From assembly GCA_002005505.1 (NCBI GenBank), contig KV908477.1, positions 365,171 to 385,431 on the forward strand: a DNA stretch of 20,261 bases, in the 5' to 3' direction. This document shows positions 1-16,237 of this stretch, in pieces. This DNA comes from Botryococcus braunii. Its lineage: Eukaryota > Chlorophyta > Trebouxiophyceae. The notes beneath the pieces were generated by a model, which saw nothing but the letters and a program-made list of their open reading frames with translations, did not search any database and had not been told where the DNA came from. The position numbers and the translations under genes were made by a program. How positions within the stretch are numbered: position 1 is the stretch's first letter; every line of letters starts with the position of its first letter.

Positions 1-231
1 CTTCCGTGCAAAGATCAAACCAAGGATTGGCTTTGGACAGATGAAGGAGCTGAGAGAGCAGGACTGGAGGATGGTGGTGTGCTGGAGGCCATCCTTGAGA
101 GTGGGCTGCCAGATTTGGCAACCCTGATCAAGGCCACGGATTCCCGCATTCCGGAGCAGGCCCGCCAGCTGCTGCTGCTCATGAAGGACAAGGACCCCAA
201 TCTGCTGGCTGTGCTTGGCCTTACCAAAGAG
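1..231 (+). CDS. selO: SelO exon (partial at window edge)
   Basis: Frame 1 is open from the first base to the donor AAAGAG|GTGCAT, encoding ..[18 protein letters not shown].. and ..[13 protein letters not shown]. This corresponds to the helical region before the WxxWLRxY segment of SelO. The true acceptor may lie upstream or within the first ~70 bases, because frame 2 also reads [11 protein letters not shown], which resembles the family's FxxKLGL segment; the frame used at the very start is therefore unsettled. The first ~166 bases are duplicated at 12279-12450. Confidence 0.75.
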
Positions 232-488
232 GTGCATCGCCTCCTTCGCATCCCTTTATTCGTTGCGTAGTTTCTAAAAGGCAGACCTGCTCACGATGGC
301 GCGGCCATTTCAAAGACTCTTCGGGCCCTATCACCTATTATGTCCTTGCTCAAAAATTGTGCCACTTGCCCTCTGTGCGCACGCGCGCTCGCTCACTCGC
401 TCCCCCTCCTCCTCTGTGTGTGTGTGTGTGTGGGGGGGGGGGGTTGTGAGTGTGGGTCGGGGGGTGGCGGGTCTGCGCGCGCATGCGT

Positions 489-522
<34 letters not shown>

Positions 523-905
523 GGGGGGGGGTGTTGTGTGGGTAGGCTGGGGGGGGGGAGAAGGTAACGTTGGTTGGGAAGGGGGGAGGGAGGGATGTGG
601 GGTGGGAGATGACAGGTTGAAGGGAATTGTGGGTTCAGTAGAAGAGGCAATGGGGTAAACATGGCCTGGTTGGGGATGGCAGACTGTGGTGAAAGAAGCA
701 GCAAGGGCAGAGAGGGCGGCAGAGCTACGGCGCATGGACCCCGCGGACAAGCCAGTGCGGGACAGGGACAGATGGACCGGCTGGCTACGGCGGTACATCC
801 GACGGCTTCGCATGGAGTCTGTTGCGGGGGCCAACCCTCTGACCCGTGTGGCTGTCATGAATTCCGTCAATCCCAAGTGTGCTCCTCACCGCCCCCCCCC
901 CCCCC

Positions 906-956
<51 letters not shown>

Positions 957-1046
957 ACACACACACACACATGCGTGCACACACACACACACACATGCCT
1001 CCCCCCTCCATCCCTCTCGTGTCTGTGTGTGTACGCGCGAGCGCGA

Positions 1047-1119
<73 letters not shown>

Positions 1120-1682
1120 AGGGATGGGGGGGGCCACCCGAGTTCATTTCTTGGTCGGCCCTTACCCTGGGGTCCATTCGGGAACTGGGGTCGATGGCGT
1201 TTGGGGGGGGGGGGGCGGCTAGGAGAAAGAGATGGCTTAGAAGAGGAGGAGAAAACCGAGTAGAATTTGGGAAGGTGCTGGAACACGTAACGAAGCTACT
1301 GAAAGTTTAAATCAGTCTGCTGACCCGTGCTTCTCTTGGTTTTTTTTCCACCCACGTGTTAGAGAAGAAGGGTACATGCGTTCAGCCACTGGAGGAGGAC
1401 CTGTTCTAAGTGCGTTGAAAGGGGTGGAGGGGTTGTTGTCGCAGATACGTTTTGCGGAACTGGATAGCTCAGCAGGCGATTGAGAAAGCGAAAGAAGGGG
1501 ACTATAGCGAGGTTCGACGGGTGCTCTACTTGCTTCGGCATCCGTTCGATGATGACGCTGCGGACAGACTGGCTGCGTCGGAGGAGGGGGACCCCGTGAC
1601 CGGCCATTGCCAAGTGCCGCTTCGCTACGATGGCCCTGTTCCCGCATGGGCTGAGGATCTCTGCGTGTCCTGCTCGTCTTGA
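1..1682 (+). CDS. selO: SelO-type protein adenylyltransferase, C-terminal part (5' end outside window)
   Basis: SelO pseudokinases transfer AMP from ATP to Ser/Thr/Tyr side chains of proteins; in eukaryotes they are usually mitochondrial. Three exons join in frame: (<=1)-231, 683-876 and 1445-1682. The joins are phase 0 (AAAGAG|GTGCAT to GGCAG|ACTGTG) and phase 2 (CCCAA|GTGTGC to GCAG|ATACGT). The second join rebuilds the family signature [20 protein letters not shown], followed by EGDYSEV, a HPFDDD motif (compare RPYDE in the family), PAWAED and the terminal VSCSS before TGA. The catalytic pseudokinase core lies upstream of the window. The penultimate active position of the animal selenoprotein form (Sec) is Cys here, as in plants and bacteria. 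Both introns carry (TG)n or (CA)n tracts. Family assignment is firm; localisation and exact 5' exon boundary are not visible. Confidence 0.88.
414..600. repeat. (TG)n and poly-G tracts in SelO intron
   Basis: Two (TG)n runs (about 414-431 and 490-519), each ending in a run of G, lie within the 232-682 intron. Most of the intron's 3' half is G/T rich on the coding strand. Confidence 0.9.
683..876 (+). CDS. selO: SelO exon with WTGWLRRY segment and MNSVNPK
   Basis: Begins in phase 0 after GATGGCAG and ends in phase 2 before GTGTGC. It encodes a charged helix ([14 protein letters not shown]), [13 protein letters not shown], and ends with MNSVNPK split at the Lys codon. All are in the expected order for SelO C-termini. 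Confidence 0.87.
905..1117. repeat. (CA)n microsatellite cluster in SelO last intron
   Basis: Runs of CA at about 906-950, 951-970, 979-993 and 1050-1117, separated by TGCGTG and a C/T-rich spacer, just downstream of the donor at 877. Poly-C (892-905) and poly-G (1203-1214) tracts flank it. Confidence 0.93.
1445..1682 (+). CDS. selO: SelO terminal exon
   Basis: Starts after TTGTCGCAG, completes the Lys codon and reads [20 protein letters not shown], then a helix and LRHPFDDD. A low-conservation linker follows, then [15 protein letters not shown] and TGA. The CxxC at the tail (Cys-Val-Ser-Cys) matches the redox-type ending of Cys-containing SelO proteins. Confidence 0.9.
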
Positions 1683-2825
1683 CCGTTAGATTCTTACCCT
1701 CTGGAGTCCATAGGGATTTGTTTTCAGTTTCTTCCACCTCTTCTTCCCTTCAGTAGCTGAAAGAAGGCTATAGCCTTCCGTGCCTTCATGGATTTATGCT
1801 CCTCTTTCCAATGAGGTATCCTGGCTGTGTCCTGCTGCAAACTGGTCAGGGGTGAGCTGCAACCCTCCACCCTGGGTGCTGTTTTCTGGTGTGTTCCTTG
1901 GATCTAGTGACACAGAGACCCAAACATTTTTATCAGCTTTGACGTCATCCACTCGTCCTCATGACCACCGGAACCGGCATCAAGATGGGCTGACAAAAGA
2001 GCCTGTTGTTGTTGTTGACCTTATTTTGTTTCTTTTGCCGTACTCGTGTCCTCTGGCAGGAATACTTGTTCTCTAACAGTGAAGATGAAAGGCCCGGGTT
2101 TGTTGCACGTGCGTGGTTGACCCTGATCAGAGGCTTCCATTCCCATAGACGATCTGGTCGTCCTACGAATTTTATGATGATCTATCAGGAACCCGAGCGG
2201 GAACCCGAGTGGGAAGGATTGCTAGACTTGCTGGTCCGTGGCGACGTTTTTTGCTCTTAAGCAATATTATGCAAGAACCCCTTCCTTACTCTAGATTTTG
2301 GGGGGGAAGGGGGGGGGTGGGAGTGGTTGTCCAAAGCTGGTGAGCTTACATGGGGACACTTAGACATCCTCACCCACACCCTGTCTTAGAGAGGCTGGAG
2401 AGAGGGTGGGGGATGTAACCCTGTAACCACACGCCCCGAGGACCGGGGGTTGCGGGGTTTCAAAGCCGTGAAGCTCTTTGGATACCCCGGATGCGGGTTG
2501 ACGTGGCCGGTCCAAGTTGTGGGTTACGGTAGGCCCGCCGCACTGACAGATTTATATTTGATGTGTCACTTATGAGACCCTTGTACATTAACATTCATTG
2601 TGGCGGCTCGCAAATATTGATTTCCCCTGAAGACGTGATTGCTAGCAGCTAATGCATCCTTTTTGCACTAGTGTTGCACCCAATGTGCAGGCGCCAGCAA
2701 TTGCAAGGCCACAAACATACCCTAGAGTTTTGAACGTCTGCCGTGCTGTTGCGACCTCCTGCTAGTGCCATGAATAAAATCATACATTCTTTTCTAGTGC
2801 GTAAACGTATTTACCGGCGCAAAAG
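1683..2825. other. Intergenic DNA downstream of SelO, no gene assigned
   Basis: Presumably holds the SelO 3' UTR. An AATAAA hexamer at about 2772 lies far downstream. An open frame at about 2057-2260 preceded by CTCTGGCAG could be a terminal exon of something, but no family is recognised. This stretch has no counterpart in the second duplicated unit. Poly-G rich DNA occurs at 2300-2320. Confidence 0.5.
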
Positions 2826-5090
2826 CAGGAAAGCCTTGTCTTGCTGCTACAATAATGCCGAGAAACCCAGCTGCCATTTAATCGCTCTTTCCAGCGGGCA
2901 GTACAACATGGGGATCTGTTGGCGCGATCGGCTGATGCTTGCTTGCGATTATGTACACCCCAACATATAACAGAGTATACGGGTGTGGGAAGTTTAGGGC
3001 TCTCGGCCCCACCTTCCTTTTCATCAACGTAAGGGTGGGAACCAGTGCTCGTAAGGGGTGGCTGAAGTCACATAATGACGCAATTTCGCTTCGACTTCAC
3101 ATGAAACGGGTTAGAGTTGATGAACGCAACTTTTGGTGCTGTGATGACGTCATGATGATGATATGCGGTTCAGAGCCATAGCTGGCTTGGTTGGGTCAAA
3201 TGGCATTTGATAAAGAGAAGCCGTACTCATAAGTTGGGGCCGTTGCTGTTTGGTTGCTGCGTGCCCTCGTTTGACTGTAGCTGAGCTGGGCAGCTGGGTT
3301 GTAAACAACACATGTACATAGAGCTACTCATGAGCTGATCAGCAACTTATCTTCTCTCGATTGCTACATGACATTACAGACAAGTTCTTGGGCGGCTATT
3401 TTGACACGCCGAACTGAGGTAGAACAGTTGTGGTTGTGTAGCCTGTCGTTTGGTATATCATGGAATGGCCAATGACATGGTACCAAAAGGTTGGTTTGGG
3501 CGCTGCACATCGATCGACTCCCTATCGAGGCCGCCACCGAACAGCTTTGTTTTACTGACGCTTTCAAACCCCCCGCCCACGTTAGAATGGGTTCATCCTA
3601 TCGTTTGATGGAAGACAAGCATTTGTGCGTGCACTTTTCATGTAATGTGAGGAATTGTGGTGCCGACTACAGATGTACTATTTCAATGTATTTGTACATA
3701 CCAGAAAAGGAAGAAGTTACCTTTATTGTCAATAAATTTGAACATTATATAATATCTGTGAACACCAAAAAAATGCATGTTGAAAGATACAATTACAAGC
3801 CAGAAGAGAAATTGGCAAGTTGGATTGGCCCTCACTCATCCTCAGAAACGTGTATATTAACATTGTTTGAAACAATTGTTTTAGTCTCAACACTTTCTCT
3901 TAATCAAGTTGGAACGAGTTGGAACGGTGGTCAAGTTGCCACAGGCGAAAAGAGACCACAATCAATTAGCAAACAGATCAAAAGAAGTAAATCTTCAGCT
4001 CACAAGCACGCACATTATTGTCCCAAGGTCTCGTTTGTACTCACTATCTCAGATACGCCAAGAAGGAAACTTCACTTCCCGACTGACCCTCACCATGCAT
4101 TAGTCATGGAAAGCCAGACACTTTTACACTAGTTGCCCGGTCCAGGAGAATATTCATCTGAGTCTATTAATCCGAGAATATTAATATATTAATCCGAGAA
4201 TGTTAATCTTTCGTAAGGATAGGTTCTTGCTGAGCTCGGACTAAATTCCAAACTCTTGCGGGCCTCCTGCTTCCTTTGGAGAGATTTGTGGTCACACGTT
4301 GGGTAATGAAGGGGCCTGCCTTTTTCTCATTCCAAAAGGAGGGACGCCGAAGGGCTTGCCCCAATTAGGCAGTAAGGCCGTACTGCCATCAGCGGAATCA
4401 GGTACTGGATTCCTGTCACTAGTAACTGGATGGTAAAGAGAGAGAGCTTGAACGGAAAGGACTGAAAGGAGACCTTTCCGAAGTCAGACAGGCATGGCGG
4501 TCTCTCCTGCAAAATGAACCCAAATTGAACTTCAGAGCCCGGCAGTGGTCAAATACGTCTGCTGAAAGCTGTCGCCGACATATATAGGTCCCAAACCGAA
4601 ACAAATACCGATGTTTGTACAGGTCACACGACATGGTGACAGATCAGTCAGTCACGCGCACAGCGGGAGAAGACCGGTAGGACGTACAGAGGTCTGTGTG
4701 GCACGCTTATGTAGCACCAGCACTCCCTACTGCAACACTGTCCTCACAATGCACTCACGTGGATGCCCCTTGAACAAAAGAGGGGTTGTTCGCTCCATTG
4801 CCACCACATAACAACAAGGAAGCCAGGTCGCTCCTTGAATAGGCAGGTACCTCCCTACTGATTGCGCGATGCAGTTATACATCTCAACAGGTAGGGAGTC
4901 CCTAGGGGACCGCCTCCCTCAGATCCCTTCCAACCAACTGGTATCGATGAGGGAGCTACCTGCAGGATCTACCTGCAGCTAGTCGACATGGGAAGCGGCC
5001 GTGTCTAAAAGCTTGCGCAACGCTGAGACGTGGGTATATACATCTTCTCCCCGCAAATTCCCAGCGGGTTTCGAATGCGTCGGAGAGCTC
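2826..5090. other. Non-genic 3' flank of lipase copy 1
   Basis: No convincing exon on either strand. Open frames here (for example 3491-4132 plus) are broken by indels in the matching part of unit 2, which argues against coding. It should include the lipase 1 3' UTR. An imperfect direct repeat of ATTAATCCGAGAATnTTAAT occurs at about 4166-4207 and is absent from unit 2. Confidence 0.55.
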
Positions 5091-11075
<5,985 letters not shown>

Positions 11076-11324
11076 CTCTCTTCGGAGCCTGCCGGACGCA
11101 TGGAAGACAGGTCCACACTGCCTCTTGGCCAAACCTCCTCGAGGTTTTAAGCATAACGCATGATAGACATTTTTGGGATTGCACTTTGGAAGGACAGGCT
11201 GGTTCGCGAGGGGTTGTGGCAAAATGTAGTACACCTGTCACCAGGCGTTTGAATATGCATGAAAAGAAGGATCGTCAGTGGATAGATTGCGTCCGCGATC
11301 CTATGTCCCATCATGGTCCGACTC
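11076..11324. promoter_or_regulatory. Presumed 5' flank/promoter of lipase copy 1
   Basis: About 250 bases between the lipase start codon and the copia relic. It must contain the 5' UTR and at least the proximal promoter if the gene is expressed. I see no clear TATA box on the minus strand. Confidence 0.35.
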
Positions 11325-11996
11325 CCATGTGACGCACCTTCGTGAACATATCAGCAATATTCTCAGTGGTAGAGACATATTTCGGGATGATGGCTCCTCT
11401 TTCCACTTCATCCCAGACCCTGTGATATCTCACCGCTATGTGCTTGGTCCCGGAGGAGATTGGAATGCCCTTGATGTTTGCCAGAGCACATGTGTTGTCG
11501 GTATATACAACGTTAACAACACCTCCTTCCTTCTCTCCCAGGTCAGCCCCGATCTTAGTGAACCACAGTACACTAGTGCCTCTTGCACAGCAGTGCACCC
11601 AAATAAAATCTCTGCCTCCACAGTGGACAGAGCAATCAAGCGGTTGCAAGCTTGCTGCCCCATGACACTGCAGCACCAGAAGCTCCTTTAGACATGAACA
11701 CATACCCAGATGTGGACCTTCTCCCATCCAGATCCCCTGCATATATGGTCAGAGTCCTATATAGTCAGAGTCCATAAATCTTACAAACCCTCCCTTCCCT
11801 TTCTCCTATACCACCCCCACATCCTTTGTTGCTGCCGAGTACCAAGTATCTTTAAGCCAGCACCCAATTGTGTAAAAGTGGGTTGATTCGAGAAGCAAGC
11901 AAGCAAGCCATCAGAGAAGGGGAGGTCTGGCCACACTGTGTTGGCCAGATAGAGGATGCCTCCCACAAGTTCCCTACGCCTATTCTCTTCAGGCAA
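11325..11996 (-). pseudogene. Ty1/copia polyprotein relic (RT end and RNase H), frameshifted
   Basis: Remnant of a retrotransposon pol gene. In minus-strand order: RRELVGGILYLANTVWPDLP (11996-11781; the family's reverse transcriptase C-terminal YxSLVGxLxYLxxTxRPD block). Then GRRSTSGYVFMSKGA and AVSWGSK around 11740-11650. Then IALSTVEAEI in another frame (within 11663-11436). Then YTDNTCALANIKG, TKHIAVRYHRV and ENIADMFTK in a third frame (within about 11540-11325). The RNase H part thus uses three frames, so it cannot be translated as one protein. No LTR, primer binding site, integrase or gag is visible, so this is a fragment. It lies between the two duplicated units. Confidence 0.88.
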
Positions 11997-12006
11997 GGGA
12001 TCTATA

Positions 12007-12222
12007 GTAGCTACCTGCAGCTAGTCGACATGGGGAGCGGCCATGTCTAAAAGCTTGCGCAACGCTGAGGCATGGGTACATACATCTGTGTCTCCGCGAA
12101 TTCCCAGCGGGTTTCGAATGCGGCGGAGAGCTCTCATTGGTGGAGGATGCAGCTTTCAATTCCGAACACGTAAGGGGAAGTTGTCCAGGAGCTGTGTGTC
12201 CCCAAAGCACCCCAAACTATTG
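12007..12222 (-). pseudogene. Third copy of the lipase terminal exon region, broken
   Basis: Matches 4966-5180 and 14790-14990. The exon-7 equivalent (12191-12134) is 58 bases instead of 63. It reads LLDNFPLRVRN then stops: the candidate catalytic His is Asn, and a 5-base loss shifts frame. No lipase exons lie to its right; a SelO fragment does instead. Confidence 0.8.
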
Positions 12223-12278
12223 GCCCAGGGTAAGGCAGAAGGGGGCCTCCTAGAGAAGGCATGCCGGGGTGAGCAGTG

Positions 12279-12450
12279 CTTCCTTGCAAAGATCAAAGCA
12301 AGGATGGCCATGGGCTTTGGACAGATGAAGGAGGCGAGAGAGCAGAAATGGAGGATGTCGGCGTGCTGAAGGCCATCCTTGAGAGTGGGCTGCCAGATCT
12401 GGCAACCCTGATCAAGGCCACGGATTCCCGCTTTCTGGAGCAGGCCCGCC
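12279..12450 (+). pseudogene. Truncated SelO exon copy
   Basis: Matches 1-166 (with a 6-base insertion), sharing [20 protein letters not shown] in frame, then breaks off after CAGGCCCGCC. From about 12470 the sequence matches 2826 onward. The rest of SelO (about 167-2825 in the first unit) is missing, so this cannot encode a SelO C-terminus. Confidence 0.85.
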
Positions 12451-12517
12451 ATGGCAGGCCTTTATAGGGCAGGAAAGCCTTGTCTTGCTGCTGCAATAAT
12501 GCATATGCCGACAAACC

Positions 12518-12522
12518 CTCTC

Positions 12523-12617
<95 letters not shown>

Positions 12618-12625
12618 CTCTCTCT
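12518..12625. repeat. (CT)n microsatellite near the start of unit 2
   Basis: About 108 bases of CT with GCTC breaks, about 70 bases right of the SelO/unit junction. The equivalent point in unit 1 (about 2865) has no array. Confidence 0.93.
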
Positions 12626-12639
12626 TTCCCTCTCATTAT

Positions 12640-14893
12640 CGCCTTGAATATTTGGCCCATAGATTCCGCGTCCCTGCATGATAGATCTATGGTATGCGGT
12701 TAGAATGGGCTTCACTCTTAATTTTAAACCCTGCTGCCGTGTAATCGCTGTTGCCAGAGGGCAATACAACATGGGGTTCTGTTGACGCGATTGGTTGATG
12801 CTTGCTTGCAATTATGTACACCCCAACGTAAGAGTGGGAAGCAGAGCTAGTAAAGGGTGGCTGAAGTCACATAATTACACAGTTTCGCTTCGGGAAATAT
12901 TTCATTAATGGGTGAGATGATGAACGCAATTTTTGGCGCTGTGATGCCATCATGATGATGATATGCGGTTCAGAGCAATTGCTGGCTTGGTTAGGTCAAA
13001 TGGTATTTGATAAAGAGAAGCTGTACTCATAAGTTGGGACCGTTGCTGTTTGGTTGCTGCGTGCCCTCGTTTGACAGTAGCTGAGCTTGGCAGCTGGGTT
13101 GTAAACAACTCATAGAGCTACTCAGCGAGTTGTTCATTACTCGATTGCTACATGGCATTACAGACAAGTTCTTGGGCGGCTATATAATATATTTTTGTCA
13201 CGCCGAACTGAGGGCAAACAGTTGTGGCTGTCGTTTGAGATATCATGGAATGGCCAATGACATTGTACCAAAAGGTTGGTTTGGGCGCTGCACATTGATC
13301 GACTCCCTATAGGGCCCGCCGAAAAGCTTTGTTTACTGTGGTTTAAACCCCCCGCCCACTTTAGAGTGGGTTCATCCTATCGTTTTGATGGAAGACAAGC
13401 ATTTGTGCGTGCACTTTTCATATCATCTTGGGAATTGTGGTGTCGGCTAAAGATGTACTATTTCAATGTACTTGTACATACCAGAAAAGGAAGAAATTAC
13501 CTTTATTGTCAATAAATTTGAACATTATATCATATCTTTGAACGCCAAAGAAATGCAGGTTGAACGATACAATCACTTTTCTGAGTCTACAACCCAAAAG
13601 AGAAATTGGCAAGTTGAATTAGCCCGCACTCACCTTCAGAAAGGTGTATATTGGCACTGTTTGGAACAGTTGTTTTGGTCCCAACACTTTATATAAATCA
13701 AATTGGAACGAGTTGGAACGGTGATCAAGCTGCCACAAGCGAAAAGCGAACACAATTAACTAGCAAACAGATCAAAAGAAGTATAAACAACAGCTCACAA
13801 GCACGCACATTGTTGTCCAAAGGTCAAGTTTATACTCACTATCTGGCGTTCAAACTCGTTGATACGCCAAGAAGGGAACGCCACTTCCTGGCTGCACATC
13901 ACTGTGCACTAGTCATGGAAAGCCAGATACTTTTACACTGGTCACCTGGACCAGGAGATCAGTAATCCAAGTGCACCTTCGCACTAACTGTGGCGCCTAA
14001 CAACCTTGAAACCTCCCGAATTGCTTTCGTAAGGCTAGGTTCTTGCTGAGCTCAGACTCAATTCCAAACTCTTGCGGGCCTCCAGCTTCCTTTGGTAATC
14101 TCCAGAGATTTGTGGTCAGACATTGCATAATAAAGGGGCCTGCATTTTTCTCATTCCAAAAGGAGGGATACAAGAGGTGTTCCGTCAATTAGGCAGAAAG
14201 GCCGTGCTGCCATCAGCGGAATCAGGTACTGGATTCGTGTCACTAGTAACTGGATGGCAAAGAGAGAGAGCTTGAACGGAAAGGACTGAAAGGAGACTTT
14301 TCCGAAGTCAAACGGGCATGGCTGTCTCTCCTGCAAAATGAACCAAATTGAACTTCAGAGCCTGGCAGTGGTCAAATACGTCTGCAAAAAGCTGTCGCCG
14401 ATACATATAGGTCCCAAGCCCAAACAAATACCGATGCTTGTGCAAGTCACACGACATGGTGACCTATGAGTCAGTCCCGCGCACAGCGGGAGAAGACCGT
14501 TAGGACGTACAGAGGTCTGTTTGGCACCCTTATGTAGCACCAGCGCACTCCCTACTGCAACACTTTCCTCACACTCCATCGCACTCAAACGGATACCCCT
14601 TGAATAAAAGAGGGGTCGTTCGCTCGATTGCCACCACATAACAACAAGGGAAACAGATTGCTCCATCATGGTACCTCCCTATTGATTGGAGCGATGCAAT
14701 TTGTATATGCCTACAGGTAAGGAGTCCCTAGGGACCAGTCACAGGTGCCGAAGCGGCTCCCTCAGATCCCTTCCAACCAACTGGTAAGTGACAAGGGGAG
14801 CCATGCCTAAAAGCTTGCGCAACGCTGAGGCATGGGTATATACATCTGTGTCTCCGCGAATTCCCAGCGGGTTTCGAATGCGGCGGAGAGCTC
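12640..14893. other. Non-genic 3' flank of lipase copy 2
   Basis: Aligns to 2880-5090. No exon is supported. Small open frames differ from those of unit 1 through indels. The distal part should hold the copy 2 3' UTR. Confidence 0.55.
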
Positions 14894-14956
14894 TCACTGG
14901 TGGAGAATGCAGCTTTCAATTCCGAACACGTAAGTGAAAGGGAAGTGGTCCAGGAG
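14894..14956 (-). CDS. Lipase copy 2 terminal exon 7 (candidate catalytic His)
   Basis: 63 bases from CATACAG|CTCCTGG to TGA. Reads LLDHFPFTYVFGIESC plus four residues, the same as copy 1 except for the two residues after Pro. Confidence 0.82.
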   Translation of the reverse strand, partial: LLDHFPFTYVFGIESCILHQ

Positions 14957-15373
14957 CTGTATGTCCCCAAAGCACCCCAAACTTGGCCCGAAGCTTCTCA
15001 AATTCATGCTTCTGAATTTTGGCGAAGACCACAAAAGGCCCGAAGCTTCTGAAATTCATGCTTCTGAATTTTGAGAATGAATGCTTCTGAAATTCATGGA
15101 CGTGAGAAATTAACAGTTTGACTCAAGGTAAGAGACTGCCTCGAGCTTTGCAGGGCGGCTGAAGTTCGTGATTAAGCGTTAGTAGGGCATGCTCAAACCA
15201 AGCCCTCAAACAGACCTCCTACCTTGACCTCTCCATGTTTGGCGTCTTAGTCATCCGCAGGAGAACTGCTCAAGCTCCCTCACTTGGCTGGCTCTGATTT
15301 CGAAGTGTAGCAGACGTTTAAAAACCCCCATCGGCACTAAAGGGGCCCCCACCCCATGCATGCAAGGCAAGCG

Positions 15374-15446
<73 letters not shown>

Positions 15447-15880
15447 GAACAGCCCCCACCCCTTGGCAAGAAAGACATGATTGCGCTGTTGGCAACAATT
15501 GTGCAACATTATTCTGTAAGGGATAACCACCATGCCTGATGATGTTGGAGAATGTGTGGAGGGAATGGAGTCATTGATCGAGACGTACGTTGAAGTACAA
15601 ACCATCTGGCCTTGGAGCATCATAGCATGCCGACTGAAGGGTCACAGGGTCCGTCTGTATGAAGACCAGCCGCTCCGAACGTGACCAGCTGTCAGACAAG
15701 CACCGCCTTCTCACCCAACAACATGAACGGGACAGCTTTGCCATACTAAAGAGTTCAAAACTGGAGGTATTTTCTGAACACTTGTGGAATATGTGTGCAA
15801 AGGGGATAAGAAAAGGGGGATGGGATAGAAGTGGGGAGGAGAGGGGGATAAGGGAAAGAAGGCGAAGGAGAGAGGGGATG

Positions 15881-15949
<69 letters not shown>

Positions 15950-16196
15950 ACATGCACACAAACACAGAGGGAGGGGGGAGGCGAAAGGGTTTTGCTCAAT
16001 GTCGAATGCGGTTCCGCTCAAGTCGACCTCGAAATATGTCCCTTATACAGTTAGGAGTTGCAACAAAATGGTATCAGTAATGTCAAGCTGGAGTTCCTCA
16101 TGGAGGTGCAGGCGTAACCATGACAGGTATATTTTAACTTTTGACGGAAGAGGGGGAGGGGGGGGCCTTACACAGAACAACAACAACAACAACAAC

Positions 16197-16237
<41 letters not shown>

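Noticed and set aside
331..1310. Many open frames rich in Cys-Val, His-Thr or Thr-His on both strands
   Set aside because: They are translations of (TG)n/(CA)n arrays inside SelO introns; dinucleotide repeats rarely create stops, so long frames are expected by chance.
2400..2560. GC-rich stretch considered as a tRNA or structured RNA
   Set aside because: No cloverleaf with matching acceptor, anticodon and T arms could be drawn from it.
3491..4132. 213-codon open frame on the plus strand
   Set aside because: The matching stretch of unit 2 (13276-13965) is broken into different frames by indels, and no domain is recognisable.
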